Below are positions 14,934-22,375 of a stretch of 24,276 nucleotides of DNA, piece by piece. Positions within the stretch are counted from its first letter, which is position 1, and every line of letters starts with the position of its first letter. The notes below the pieces were generated by a model that did no database searches, was not told where the DNA came from, and worked only from the letters and a program-made list of their open reading frames with translations. This DNA comes from SHZI01 sp964391025 (lineage in GTDB: Bacteria; Pseudomonadota; Gammaproteobacteria; Steroidobacterales; GCA-2729495), in the NCBI GenBank assembly GCA_964391025.1, contig CAYMKJ010000037.1:1-24276 (forward strand), read 5' to 3'. The position numbers and the translations under genes are program-made.

Positions 14934-15676
14934 GGGGTGCGGGCGCCGCGCATCAGCTGCTTCATGTCGGCCACGGCGGTGGCCAGCCCCGTGAAAACCG
15001 CCCGCGCCACGATCGCATGGCCGATGTTCAGCTCGACGATGTCGGCAATGGCGGCAATCGGACCAACGTTGTGGTAGTTCAGGCCGTGACCGGCGTGCAC
15101 CTCGAGCCCGGCAGCCGCCGCGAGCCGGGCTGCCCCGGCAATCCGGAACAGCTCCGCGGCGCGCTGCTCACCGGTCGCGGCGTCTGCGTATCCGCCGGTG
15201 TGCAACTCGATGACCGGCGCGCCGGTGCGGACGGCCGCTTCAATCTGGCGCTCATCCGCATCGATGAACAGACCGGCCCGGATCCCGTGGGTCCTGAACT
15301 GGCTGCAAGCGTCAGCCACGGCGTCGAAGTGGCGGCTCACGTCGAGACCACCTTCGGTGGTGAGCTCGGCGCGGCGTTCCGGGACCAGGCAACAGTCAGC
15401 CGGCCTGATCCGGCAGGCGATAGCAATGATTTCCGGAACCACCGCCAGCTCCAGGTTCATCCGCGTCTGCAACAGCGACTGCAGGATCGGGAGATCCGCA
15501 TCCTGGATGTGGCGCCGGTCCTCGCGCAGGTGCACGGTGATGCTGTCCGCGCCGGCCTGCTCGGCCAGCAGGGCGGCCTGGGCCGGGTCCGGATAGCGCG
15601 TGCCCCGGGCCTGGCGAAGCGTGGCGATGTGGTCGACGTTGACGCCGAGAAGGAGGTTGGCTGATCGGATGCTCAT
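14930..15676 (-). CDS. pdxJ: Pyridoxine 5'-phosphate synthase
   Basis: PdxJ condenses 1-deoxyxylulose-5-phosphate with 3-amino-2-oxopropyl phosphate to form pyridoxine 5'-phosphate, the ring-closing step of DXP-dependent vitamin B6 synthesis. The TIM-barrel signatures are LLLGVNVDHIATLRQARG at the N-terminus, ITVHLREDRRHIQD, MNLELAV, VCLVPE-like CCLVPERR, VIELHTGGYAD, and HAGHGLNYHNV. From the ATG at 15676 it has 248 residues (E. coli 243). An ATG four codons earlier at 15688 is equally possible; neither has a clear Shine-Dalgarno. recO ends at 15690 and acpS overlaps by four bases. Confidence 0.96.
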   Translation of the reverse strand: MSIRSANLLLGVNVDHIATLRQARGTRYPDPAQAALLAEQAGADSITVHLREDRRHIQDADLPILQSLLQTRMNLELAVVPEIIAIACRIRPADCCLVPERRAELTTEGGLDVSRHFDAVADACSQFRTHGIRAGLFIDADERQIEAAVRTGAPVIELHTGGYADAATGEQRAAELFRIAGAARLAAAAGLEVHAGHGLNYHNVGPIAAIADIVELNIGHAIVARAVFTGLATAVADMKQLMRGARTP

Positions 15677-15689
15677 GACGGGCGCCATC

Positions 15690-16409
15690 TTAGCGGCGCA
15701 TGGACGCCAGTACCTCCCGGGTCTTCAGGGTCCGGCCATCCAGGTAGTGGGCCAGCACGGCACGAAAGAGCTTCTTGGCCAACTTAAGGATAGCCGGCGA
15801 GGAGAACTCACCGCGGCCGATGGCGAGCAGCTCGGTGCCGGAGAGCGTCAGCCCGGCACCGCCCTCCGCGGCCGGCACAGGCCCCTGCTCGAGGCGATAC
15901 TCATAGACTGCAGCCGGGTCCAGCGGGACATCGTTCAGCACGTCCTGGTCCAGGTTGAGGCCGTAGCCCACCTCGGCCAGCAGCTGGAACTCGAAGCGCC
16001 GCAGAGCCGGCTCCGGATCACCGCCAACCCGCAACTCTGCCAGCGCCTGGGAGTAGGCAATGAACAGACCCGGGTGGGGATCGCCCCGCCGCACAAAGTT
16101 CAGGATGAGTTCGTTGAGGTAAAACGCTCCCATCAGGGCCAGCCCGTCGAGAGCGGGCGCGAAACTGGCGGGTTCGGCGCTACGCAGCGTGTACAGGGAC
16201 CCGCGCCCCACCCAGGAGAGGCGCAGCGGCAGGAACGGCTGGAGCACACTGCGCCAGCGCGAACTCGGACGGCGGGCACCCCGGGCGACCAGCCCAACCC
16301 GCCCGTGTTGGGCGCCCAGGGCCTCCAGGATCTGGCTCGTTTCCTGATAGGGCCACACGTGCAGGATAAAGGCATCCTCCAGGTCCGTGCTGGCTATCGT
16401 CCCGCTCAT
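15690..16409 (-). CDS. recO: DNA repair protein RecO
   Basis: RecO works with RecR (and RecF) to load RecA on SSB-coated gaps and can anneal DNA strands. The 239-residue protein has the N-terminal OB-like fold (DAFILHVWPYQETSQILEAL, then GRVGLVARGARRPSS and LQPFLPLRLSWVGRGSLYTL) and the helical C-terminal domain beginning near FYLNELILNFVRRGDPHPGLF. The zinc-finger cysteines found in RecO of many other bacteria are absent, as is usual in gammaproteobacteria. Its ATG overlaps the era stop in an ATGA. Confidence 0.93.
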   Translation of the reverse strand: MSGTIASTDLEDAFILHVWPYQETSQILEALGAQHGRVGLVARGARRPSSRWRSVLQPFLPLRLSWVGRGSLYTLRSAEPASFAPALDGLALMGAFYLNELILNFVRRGDPHPGLFIAYSQALAELRVGGDPEPALRRFEFQLLAEVGYGLNLDQDVLNDVPLDPAAVYEYRLEQGPVPAAEGGAGLTLSGTELLAIGRGEFSSPAILKLAKKLFRAVLAHYLDGRTLKTREVLASMRR

Positions 16410-17305
16410 GAGTTCGCTTCGAAGCCGAACTGCTGGAGAGCCCGGGCACTGTCGGCCCAGTTGGTTTTCACCTTCACATGGGTCTCGAGGTAAAAGCGGA
16501 GTCCGAAGATCTTCTCGAGATCGAGCCGGGCGGCCGTTCCCACCGACCTGATGGTCGCGCCGGCCTTGCCCACGACGATGCCCTTGTGAGACTCCCGATC
16601 GGCCCAGATCACCGCGTCGGCCAGGACAACACCCGGCTTCTCCTCAAGGGCCAGGATCTCCACGGCGAGGCCGTAGGGCACCTCCTGACGAAGGGCGATG
16701 AGCAGTTTCTCGCGGATGATCTCCGCCACCCGGAAGGCCATGCCCCGGTTGGTGGCCGCATCGAGCGGGTACAGCGGTGGGCCCACGGGCAGCAGGTCCG
16801 TGAGTTGCTCCAGCAGCCGATCGAGGTTGTCCGCGCCAGCGGCGGCAATGGGCACGATCGCGTGGAACCCGGCCCGCTTCTCGCAGGCGAGCAGGTACGG
16901 CAGCAGAGCTGACTTCGGCCGCACCAGATCCACCTTGTTGACCGCGAGAATCACGGGGATCTGCGCGGCAAGGACGTGCTCCAGCACAAAAGTGTCCGCA
17001 GCCTTCCAGACGCCCGCCTCCACGACGAACAGGGCCACCTCGGCACCCACCAGGGCGCCCTCGACCGCCCGGTTCATCGCGCGGTTCAGGAGGTTGCGCT
17101 GGCGCGTATGCAGGCCGGGCGTGTCCACGAACAACACCTGTGAGTTCGGCCGCGTGAGGACGCCGACGATGGCATGGCGCGTGGTCTGGGGGCGCGGCGT
17201 GACGATACTGATCTTGCGGCCCACCAGCGCATTCACCAGTGTGGACTTGCCCACGTTCGGGCGACCCACGATGGCCACGAAGCCCGTGCGGAAGTCCTTA
17301 AGCAT
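16406..17305 (-). CDS. era: GTPase Era
   Basis: Era is an essential GTPase that binds 16S rRNA near its 3' end and helps 30S subunit maturation. From the chosen ATG it has 299 residues (E. coli 301). G1 is GRPNVGKS (14-21), G3 DTPG (61-64), G4 NKVD (123-126). A C-terminal KH domain has GIVVGKAGATIRSVG. The frame stays open 37 codons upstream, but those lie inside rnc and are not Era-like. MLKDFRTGFVAIVGRPNVGK is the normal beginning. The ATG overlaps the rnc stop by eight bases, and the stop overlaps recO by four, so rnc-era-recO are translationally coupled as in E. coli. Confidence 0.96.
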   Translation of the reverse strand: MLKDFRTGFVAIVGRPNVGKSTLVNALVGRKISIVTPRPQTTRHAIVGVLTRPNSQVLFVDTPGLHTRQRNLLNRAMNRAVEGALVGAEVALFVVEAGVWKAADTFVLEHVLAAQIPVILAVNKVDLVRPKSALLPYLLACEKRAGFHAIVPIAAAGADNLDRLLEQLTDLLPVGPPLYPLDAATNRGMAFRVAEIIREKLLIALRQEVPYGLAVEILALEEKPGVVLADAVIWADRESHKGIVVGKAGATIRSVGTAARLDLEKIFGLRFYLETHVKVKTNWADSARALQQFGFEANS

Positions 17306-17978
17306 CGGCACCCAGCGCCCGCAACGCCTGCTCTGCCGCCTGTTGCTCAGCGGCCCGGCGGCTCGCGCCCTCGCCGCGAACCTCCACGCTTGGCGTCGCC
17401 AGCCGGCAAACCACATCGAAGTGCTGGGCGTGTGCGGAACCGCTCACCCGCTCGACATCGTAGGTGGGCAAGGCGTGTCCCCGTCCCTGCAGAAATTCCT
17501 GCAGGCGGGTCTTGGGATCGCGGAGTTCTTCATCGGAGTCCAGAGCAGCCAGACGCGGACCCAGCAGCTTCAGGATGACCGCCTGCGTGGCACCCCAGCC
17601 ACCGTCCAGAAAAGCCGCACCGAAAACGGCCTCCAGCGCATTCGCCAGAATCGACGCGCGCCGATGGCCGCCGGACCGCAGTTCGCCGCTACCGAGCCGG
17701 AGCAGTTCCCCAAGGGCCAATTCCCGTGCCAGCTCCTCCAGAGTTTCGCGCCGCACAAGCCGGGCCCGGAGCCGGCTCAGGGTGCCCTCATCGGCGCCGG
17801 GGTGCGAGGCATACAGAGCCTCCGCAATCACCACTCCGAGCACAGCGTCCCCGAGAAACTCCAGGCGCTCGTTGTTCTCCCCGCCGACACTCCGGTGGGT
17901 CAGGGCCAGCTCCAGCAATTCTTCGTCCTGAAACCGATAGCCGAGTGCGCCGGAGGCCCACTCGGCCGACAGGCTCAC
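17298..17978 (-). CDS. rnc: Ribonuclease III
   Basis: RNase III cleaves double-stranded RNA, including the rRNA precursor, as a homodimer. The 226-residue length equals E. coli's. The catalytic helix is NERLEFLGDAVL (36-47) with E40 and D44; the second helix reads ILANALEAVFGAAFLDGG, carrying E117. The position equivalent to E. coli Asp114 is Asn here. A double-stranded RNA-binding domain occupies about 155-223 (DPKTRLQEFLQGRGHALPTY to the A-E-Q-x-A-A-E-Q-A-L tail). The start codon is GTG, overlapping the stop of the DUF4845 gene by four bases (GTGA). Confidence 0.95.
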   Translation of the reverse strand: MSLSAEWASGALGYRFQDEELLELALTHRSVGGENNERLEFLGDAVLGVVIAEALYASHPGADEGTLSRLRARLVRRETLEELARELALGELLRLGSGELRSGGHRRASILANALEAVFGAAFLDGGWGATQAVILKLLGPRLAALDSDEELRDPKTRLQEFLQGRGHALPTYDVERVSGSAHAQHFDVVCRLATPSVEVRGEGASRRAAEQQAAEQALRALGADA

Positions 17979-18340
17979 TTAATGATCTCGACCGAGTTGT
18001 CGAAGCTGGCCATCAGCGAGAGATTGGCGATGTACGGCACGCTGTCCTCGTAGCTGACGCTAACCCGGAACCCCTCTTCCGTCTTCGAGATGACGAAATC
18101 CTGGCGCCTGGGATAGTCGATGCCATTGACGTCCAGGCGTTTGCCGATCGACGCCAGGAGGCGCGCCGTGGTGGCCCCGTCGCCATCACTTTCCTCCTTC
18201 ACATTACTCATTAACTGACTAATCTGCATCTGCGTCATGTAGATCGGAATCAGCCGGATCGCGCCGTAGCCGACCAGCCCGACCAGCGCCGCGACCAGCA
18301 CGAAGCCGATCGCGGTCATTCCCTGTTGCCGTTGCCGCAT
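17975..18340 (-). CDS. DUF4845 family inner-membrane protein
   Basis: A small protein of 121 residues from the chosen start, in the DUF4845 family, which sits between lepB and rnc in many gamma- and betaproteobacteria. It begins MRQRQQGMTAIGFV, similar to the N-terminus of type IV pilin-like proteins, followed by one membrane segment (about 12-33). A soluble domain with LDVNGIDYPRRQDFVISKTEEGF and VSVSYEDSVPYIANLSLMASF follows. An ATG five codons earlier is in frame, but the strong GGAGGGG at 18347-18353 lies over it and at proper spacing for 18340. lepB ends 42 bases upstream. Function unknown; the position suggests a link with membrane protein export or pilin-like assembly. Confidence 0.85.
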   Translation of the reverse strand: MRQRQQGMTAIGFVLVAALVGLVGYGAIRLIPIYMTQMQISQLMSNVKEESDGDGATTARLLASIGKRLDVNGIDYPRRQDFVISKTEEGFRVSVSYEDSVPYIANLSLMASFDNSVEIIK

Positions 18341-18382
18341 GGTGCACCCCTCCATTGATCAGAGCCAAAAAACCCATCCCCG

Positions 18383-19141
18383 TCAGTCGATGGCATGTCC
18401 AATTCGCCGCCAGCGTGGCAGACCCGGAAAATCCCAGTTCATCCAGACCCGCACGGCCTTGCCGACGACATTGCCGTCCGGAATCATCCCGACACCGTCG
18501 TACCGGCTGTCCCGGCTATTGTCCCGATTGTCACCCATCATGAAGTAGTGGCCTTCCGGAACGAAAAAAGTCCCCTCAAGGCTGCTGCGTCCGGGCATGA
18601 ACAGCACATCGTGGTCGTGGTTCCCCAGTTGCTCCCGCCCCAGGATCGATCCCGGCTGATCGCCGCTCTGGTAGGGGCCCGCCGGTGCCACGGCGACCGG
18701 TTGCTGGTTCACGAAGATCTGGTTGTTCAGATAGGTTATGGAATCCCCTGGCAGGCCCACCAGTCGCTTGATGTAGTTCGTGGACGGGTCCGCCGGCAGA
18801 CGGAAAACCACCACGTCGCCGCGCTCCGGTGACCCCAGATCGAGCACCTTCGTGTTGAGTACGGGCAGCCGCAGACCATAGGCGTACTTGTTCACGAAGA
18901 TAAAGTCACCAATCAGCAATGTCGGCATCATCGAAGCGGACGGGATCCGGAATGGCTCGAAGAGGAAGGACCGGATCACCAACACGGCCAGCAGAATCGG
19001 AAAGAACGATCGGGCGTACTCGATGATGACCGGTTCCGGCACGTTATTCGCCCGATGCCGCGGACGGAGCCAGACGCCATACGCGGCCCAGGTCAGACCG
19101 GTCAAGCCGGTCGCGACAACCAGAATAAGAGCGAAATCCAC
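18383..19141 (-). CDS. lepB: Signal peptidase I
   Basis: LepB removes signal peptides from exported proteins at the outer face of the inner membrane. From the GTG at 19141 it has 252 residues, beginning with a membrane segment that closely follows E. coli LepB (FALILV-A). A second membrane segment lies at about 45-62. The catalytic Ser is S70 in PSASMMPTLLIGDF and the Lys is K125 in YIKRLVGLPGD; GDNRDNSRDSR is box E. The frame is open further upstream, into the glutaredoxin gene, but those residues are not LepB-like. In many relatives lepA precedes lepB; here a glutaredoxin-like gene does. Confidence 0.94.
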   Translation of the reverse strand: MDFALILVVATGLTGLTWAAYGVWLRPRHRANNVPEPVIIEYARSFFPILLAVLVIRSFLFEPFRIPSASMMPTLLIGDFIFVNKYAYGLRLPVLNTKVLDLGSPERGDVVVFRLPADPSTNYIKRLVGLPGDSITYLNNQIFVNQQPVAVAPAGPYQSGDQPGSILGREQLGNHDHDVLFMPGRSSLEGTFFVPEGHYFMMGDNRDNSRDSRYDGVGMIPDGNVVGKAVRVWMNWDFPGLPRWRRIGHAID

Positions 19142-19199
19142 GGGCAATCCCAGTTGGCCGGAAACCGGCGGTAGGGTATCACGCGGCCCGCGAGGGGCC

Positions 19200-19439
19200 T
19201 TAGTGGGACGTCGGAAAGAGTGCGAGAAGTGCGCCACGGTCGAGGTGTGCGACGCTAACCTCCCGGTCCGCACTGCACAGTACCGGCACCCGGTGCCCGT
19301 AGGCTTGCCGCCAGTCGTCGCGACTGTCGACATCGAGGATGCGAATCGTGGCCCGATCCCGGCACAGCGGAACCAGTTCTTCCAGCATGAGTTCGCACAG
19401 GTGGCAGCCGGGGCGGCTGTAGACGAACAGTTCCAGCAC
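19200..19439 (-). CDS. Glutaredoxin-like protein (DUF836 family)
   Basis: A compact 79-residue thioredoxin-fold protein. ELFVYSRPGCHLCELMLEEL carries a CxxC redox motif (CHLC, about residues 12-15), and the cis-proline region is GHRVPVLC. Members of this family are usually about 80 residues and have no defined partner. I chose GTG at 19439, four bases after the rseB stop; an ATG at 19514 is in frame but lies inside rseB and adds a Pro/Ser-rich stretch. lepB starts 58 bases downstream. Its location between rseB and lepB suggests a link with envelope redox or export, although it has no signal peptide. Confidence 0.75.
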   Translation of the reverse strand: MLELFVYSRPGCHLCELMLEELVPLCRDRATIRILDVDSRDDWRQAYGHRVPVLCSADREVSVAHLDRGALLALFPTSH

Positions 19440-19443
19440 CCGA

Positions 19444-20496
19444 CTACCGACCCGGGCTGGCGGCAGGCCGGACGGACCTGGCGATGGTCTCGACAGTACT
19501 GACCGGGACTTCACCCACGGCGGTAATCAGATAGGCGCCGAGGACGGTGGTGTAGGCATTCGCAGCACCCATGCGCGACGGTCCCTCGCCCTGCTCCGCG
19601 GCCGCGACTCCGGCTTCGATGAATACCGACACGCTGGCCACCCCGTCTGAGTAGATCAGGTGGTCCAGCGCTGCGGCGGTCGCCTCCGTGCGCTCGGAGC
19701 GCACGGCCCGCAGGCTGAAGCCGGGCGGCAGGGACTCTACGCGCCAGGCCCCCTGTTCAGCTGCCCCTGCGGGCCCCGGACTGGCCGCCGGACGAGCCGC
19801 GGGAGGCGAACGTTGCCAGGTGAAGCTGTCGAGGGTCACCGATGGCTGGAGGGCGGACGCGGGAATCCGTTCGGGCAGACTGATGTCAGAGAACAGCAAC
19901 TGCTCGACCACAACGCCGTCGTCACCGGCGATCTGCACCTTCAGGGGCATGGCGGTCGCGCGATCCAGCCACAGGCGATAGCCGTAGCGATGGCTGTCGG
20001 TGGGCCGCACCGTAACGACGCGCGTCTCGCGGCCGACGAGCCGGCCCCCGCTCGCAATCATCAGCCGGTAGTACCGGTCATCGAAACGCAGATCGCCTGA
20101 GAACTGCTGCCGAAGCGGACTCGTGCCCTGCCGCTCATCACCCCTCTTCTCCACCAGCACGGCCTGCTGATCGGGGAGGATGCAGGTGACGTCCTCGCCC
20201 CGGCGGATGATCTCGCGACCGACTTCGTCCATGGCCGTAATGCGCTCGGTCGGCACGCCATTCTCGACGCGGTGTACGACGCGCATGACCGCCGCATCGG
20301 CACCCTGCAACTGGACCAGGGTGCCTTCGTAGTTCAGGTACTCGAGCGCATAACCCATCCGCTCCAGCCAGCCCTGGGGATCGTCACTGCCCAGGGCAGG
20401 CATGGCCAGGATGGCGCAGGCGACCGTGAGTACTGCCCGACTCCGCACACATCCCGTCCCTGGCCCCGTCCCTGGCCCCGTCATTGGGCCCCTCAT
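19444..20496 (-). CDS. rseB: Periplasmic sigma-E regulator RseB/MucB
   Basis: RseB (MucB) binds the periplasmic part of RseA and protects it from DegS/AlgW cleavage until lipid or protein stress signals release it. The 350-residue protein has a signal peptide (SRAVLTVACAILAMPALGS), the N-terminal lipoprotein-carrier-like domain (YALEYLNYEGTLVQLQ, then VVHRVENGVPTERITAMD), a central linker rich in Ala/Pro (about 245-265) and a C-terminal domain from about 265. The ATG at 20496 overlaps the rseA stop (ATGA). A 12-bp repeat encodes a Gly-Pro-Gly-Thr run before the hydrophobic core. A GTG at 20448 would give a more ordinary signal peptide, so the start is uncertain. Confidence 0.9.
   Translation of the reverse strand: MRGPMTGPGTGPGTGCVRSRAVLTVACAILAMPALGSDDPQGWLERMGYALEYLNYEGTLVQLQGADAAVMRVVHRVENGVPTERITAMDEVGREIIRRGEDVTCILPDQQAVLVEKRGDERQGTSPLRQQFSGDLRFDDRYYRLMIASGGRLVGRETRVVTVRPTDSHRYGYRLWLDRATAMPLKVQIAGDDGVVVEQLLFSDISLPERIPASALQPSVTLDSFTWQRSPPAARPAASPGPAGAAEQGAWRVESLPPGFSLRAVRSERTEATAAALDHLIYSDGVASVSVFIEAGVAAAEQGEGPSRMGAANAYTTVLGAYLITAVGEVPVSTVETIARSVRPAASPGR
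20453..20482. repeat. 12-bp tandem repeat (2.5 copies) at the rseB 5' end
   Basis: The plus-strand unit CCCGTCCCTGGC occurs at 20453-20464 and 20465-20476, with a half copy after. On the coding strand it gives Gly-Thr-Gly-Pro repeats ahead of the signal peptide, unless translation starts at the GTG at 20448. Confidence 0.8.
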
Positions 20497-21092
20497 GGGG
20501 TGGGTGACCGGTCCACGGCCTGCAGGGCCAGGGCGTAGGGGCGATTATTGACGATGTGGGATTCGGTGACCCTGGCGGACAACAGGCCCGAGTACTCCCC
20601 GTGATAGACGAGATAGTTGGTCAGCCGTCTTGACGAGAGCGACGCCTGCCCAACGGACCCAGGAGCGGGACCGGCCACAACCGGCTGAGCGGACGCCTGG
20701 ACTGGATCCCCAGCCGGGCGCAGCAGCGGCCCCTGTGCAACAGTGAACGCGACCGCAGCCAGCGCGAGCCCCGCCGCCATGGCGTAGGGCAGAACCCGGT
20801 TCGTGCGCACGGCCGCTGGCTGTCGCTCAGTGTCTGCCGGCTCTTCCAGCGCTGCACGAACGCGGCCGCCAAGTCGGAGTGCCGCCAGCTCAGTGGACAC
20901 GTTGCCCGCCTGGCCCCTCCGGACACTGCTGCCGATCAGGCTGTAGCGGGCGAGGCGTGCCTTAAGTTCCGTTGACTCCGCAAGGCGGGCAACCAGCAGT
21001 TCCAGCTCCTCCTTCGGCAGCTCGTCGTCCAGCCAGGCTGACAGCTGCTCGTCGATGAGTGGGTTGCGATCCGGTGCTGTGATCATGGGCAT
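20493..21092 (-). CDS. rseA: Anti-sigma-E factor RseA/MucA
   Basis: RseA (MucA) is a single-pass inner-membrane protein that holds RpoE inactive and is degraded stepwise in envelope stress. The 199-residue protein starts with the cytoplasmic anti-sigma domain (IDEQLSAWLDDELPKEELELLVARL, then LARYSLIGSSVRRG). A membrane segment lies at about 101-118 (RVLPYAMAAGLALAAVAFTV), followed by a periplasmic domain with SSRRLTNYLVYHGEYSG, the conserved C-terminal MucA/RseA motif. AAGAGAGAA before the ATG is the ribosome site. rpoE ends 50 bases upstream; rseB overlaps by four bases. Confidence 0.93.
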   Translation of the reverse strand: MPMITAPDRNPLIDEQLSAWLDDELPKEELELLVARLAESTELKARLARYSLIGSSVRRGQAGNVSTELAALRLGGRVRAALEEPADTERQPAAVRTNRVLPYAMAAGLALAAVAFTVAQGPLLRPAGDPVQASAQPVVAGPAPGSVGQASLSSRRLTNYLVYHGEYSGLLSARVTESHIVNNRPYALALQAVDRSPTP

Positions 21093-21106
21093 CGTTCTCT
21101 CTTAAG

Positions 21107-21131
21107 CAGTTATTGGGCAGTTATTGGGCAG
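21107..21131. repeat. 11-bp direct repeat between rpoE and rseA
   Basis: The plus-strand unit CAGTTATTGGG occurs twice back to back (21107-21117, 21118-21128), followed by CAG. It fills half of the 50-base gap and is relatively A/T-rich. On the mRNA it precedes the rseA ribosome site. Confidence 0.8.
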
Positions 21132-21142
21132 CTCTAAGTCAA

Positions 21143-21721
21143 TCAACCGTCAGTCAGGGGGCGGATGGCCACATCGATGGCTTCGCGGGCTCGGAAGATT
21201 CGCGAGCGGACCGTGCCGACCGGACAGTCCATGGCGGCCGCAATCTCCTCGTAGCTGAGGCCCTCGATTTCGCGCAGCATGATGGCGGTCCGCAGTTCCT
21301 CGGGCAACGCGGCGATGGCCTGCTCCACGCCCTCCCGGAGCTGCTCCTGCATGGCGAGCCCCTCCGGCGTCTCCTCGTCGCGAAGGTGCGCATGGCGCTC
21401 GGCATATTCCGGAGCCTGGGCATCCAGATCGAACTCGACCGGCTTTCGCTGCAGGGCCACCAGGTAGTTCTTGGCTGTGTTGATGGCGATCCGGTAAAGC
21501 CATGTGTAAAACGCACTTTCGCCTCGGAATGCCGGCAAGGCCCGGTAGGCCTTCACGAAGGCCTCCTGGGAGACATCGAGAGCTTCCGTCGGATCGCGCA
21601 CATATCGCATGACGAGCTTCAGGATTTTCTGCTGGTATTTGAGCACCAGCAGGTCGAAGGCGCGCCGATCACCCCGCTGAGCCCGCTCTACGAGAAGCTG
21701 ATCGCCGCCTGTCCCTGCCAT
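21143..21721 (-). CDS. rpoE: RNA polymerase sigma-E factor (RpoE/AlgU)
   Basis: An extracytoplasmic-function sigma factor of 192 residues, the same size as E. coli RpoE (191) and P. aeruginosa AlgU (193). Region 2 reads FDLLVLKYQQKILKLVMRYV, DPTEALDVSQEAFVKAYRAL and GESAFYTWLYRIAINTAKNYL. Region 4 has LREIEGLSYEEIAAAMDCPVG followed by TVRSRIFRARE. The AGGA before the ATG is properly spaced. It is followed by its anti-sigma factor rseA and by rseB. A sigma-E type promoter lies directly upstream, as expected for autoregulation. Confidence 0.96.
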   Translation of the reverse strand: MAGTGGDQLLVERAQRGDRRAFDLLVLKYQQKILKLVMRYVRDPTEALDVSQEAFVKAYRALPAFRGESAFYTWLYRIAINTAKNYLVALQRKPVEFDLDAQAPEYAERHAHLRDEETPEGLAMQEQLREGVEQAIAALPEELRTAIMLREIEGLSYEEIAAAMDCPVGTVRSRIFRAREAIDVAIRPLTDG

Positions 21722-21769
21722 GCCCGAGGTCCTGTGTCGGATCGCGGGCGCCGGTAACTTACAGGCGGG

Positions 21770-21795
21770 TAGACAGGGCCACCCCCGGAAAGTTC
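21770..21795 (-). promoter_or_regulatory. Sigma-E type promoter of the rpoE operon
   Basis: On the minus strand GAACTT (21795-21790) and TCTA (21773-21770) are separated by exactly 16 bases. This fits the RpoE/AlgU consensus GAACTT-N16-TCtga. The start point would be near 21764, leaving a leader of about 40 bases before the rpoE ATG. Autoregulation of rpoE/algU from such a promoter is known in E. coli and P. aeruginosa. Confidence 0.65.
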
Positions 21796-21904
21796 GCCCC
21801 GCGTGACGCGCATCTCCGCCTATCGAGTGCGGCCTTCACGTCTCGGACAAGCGTCCGGTAGTGCAGCGCAGCGCCCGGGTCGATTCTACGTGAAACCTCG
21901 GGCC
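21796..21904. other. Intergenic stretch between ygfX and the rpoE promoter
   Basis: No gene is visible. Arms TTCACGT (21835-21841) and ACGTGAA (21888-21894) form a 7-bp inverted repeat 46 bases apart, which could fold in the 3' end of the sdh transcript. No T tract follows on the minus strand, so I cannot call a terminator. Confidence 0.3.
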
Positions 21905-22375
21905 CTAACCGCGACCGTGGCCGCTACCGTGTCGCAGCCGCACGAGGAGCCGGCGCCACACGTCCGGCGCCAAACGGTCGCGAAACAGGATCGCCTGACC
22001 CCGCTGCCCCTCTTTGCCAACGAACGCCAGACCGATGGCCAGTCCCGGCAATACCCACCAATGCACCAGGGTCGCGGGAAGCGGGGTCGCGGGCAGCAGG
22101 GTTGGTGATTCCCGCCCAGTGCCGAGAAGAAACCGGCCGTCGGGCGCCACCTGAATACGGGTGACGTACCGGGGTGCGCCAGGCCACGAGCGCAGCAGCT
22201 CCCATAGCCCACAGGCCAGAATGAGGGCCGCTACCAACGCCCGCGGCTGCCAGGCCAGGCCACTCAGACTGACCGCGGTCAGGGCGAGCAGAACGCCACA
22301 GAAAATAAGCGCAGGGACCCGCCGGCACGCGCGCCGGTCAATATCGAGACTGAGCAAGAAGCTGCTGGATGACAT
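21905..22375 (-). CDS. ygfX: YgfX (CptA) family inner-membrane protein
   Basis: A 156-residue protein encoded directly after sdhE. Two close membrane segments near the N-terminus (about RVPALIFCGVLLALTAVSLS and ALVAALILACGLWELL), a short strand-rich middle, then a basic C-terminus with RLAPDVWRRLLVRLR match the layout of E. coli YgfX (135 residues). In E. coli, YgfX was proposed as a toxin (CptA) acting on FtsZ/MreB with SdhE as antitoxin, while later work placed SdhE in flavinylation; the role of YgfX is unsettled. The ATG at 22375 overlaps sdhE by 38 bases; a TTG at 22357 is another option. Sequence similarity in this family is low, so the call rests on layout and position. Confidence 0.7.
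   Translation of the reverse strand: MSSSSFLLSLDIDRRACRRVPALIFCGVLLALTAVSLSGLAWQPRALVAALILACGLWELLRSWPGAPRYVTRIQVAPDGRFLLGTGRESPTLLPATPLPATLVHWWVLPGLAIGLAFVGKEGQRGQAILFRDRLAPDVWRRLLVRLRHGSGHGRG

Noticed and set aside
17306..17416. N-terminal extension of Era (37 codons)
   Set aside because: The codons overlap rnc, and the Era family begins at the internal ATG. The same reasoning removed upstream extensions of rlmD, lepB, sdhB and the glutaredoxin-like gene.
18366..18371. Run of six T on the minus strand between lepB and the DUF4845 gene as an intrinsic terminator
   Set aside because: No stem precedes the run, and the downstream genes are tightly packed as in one operon.
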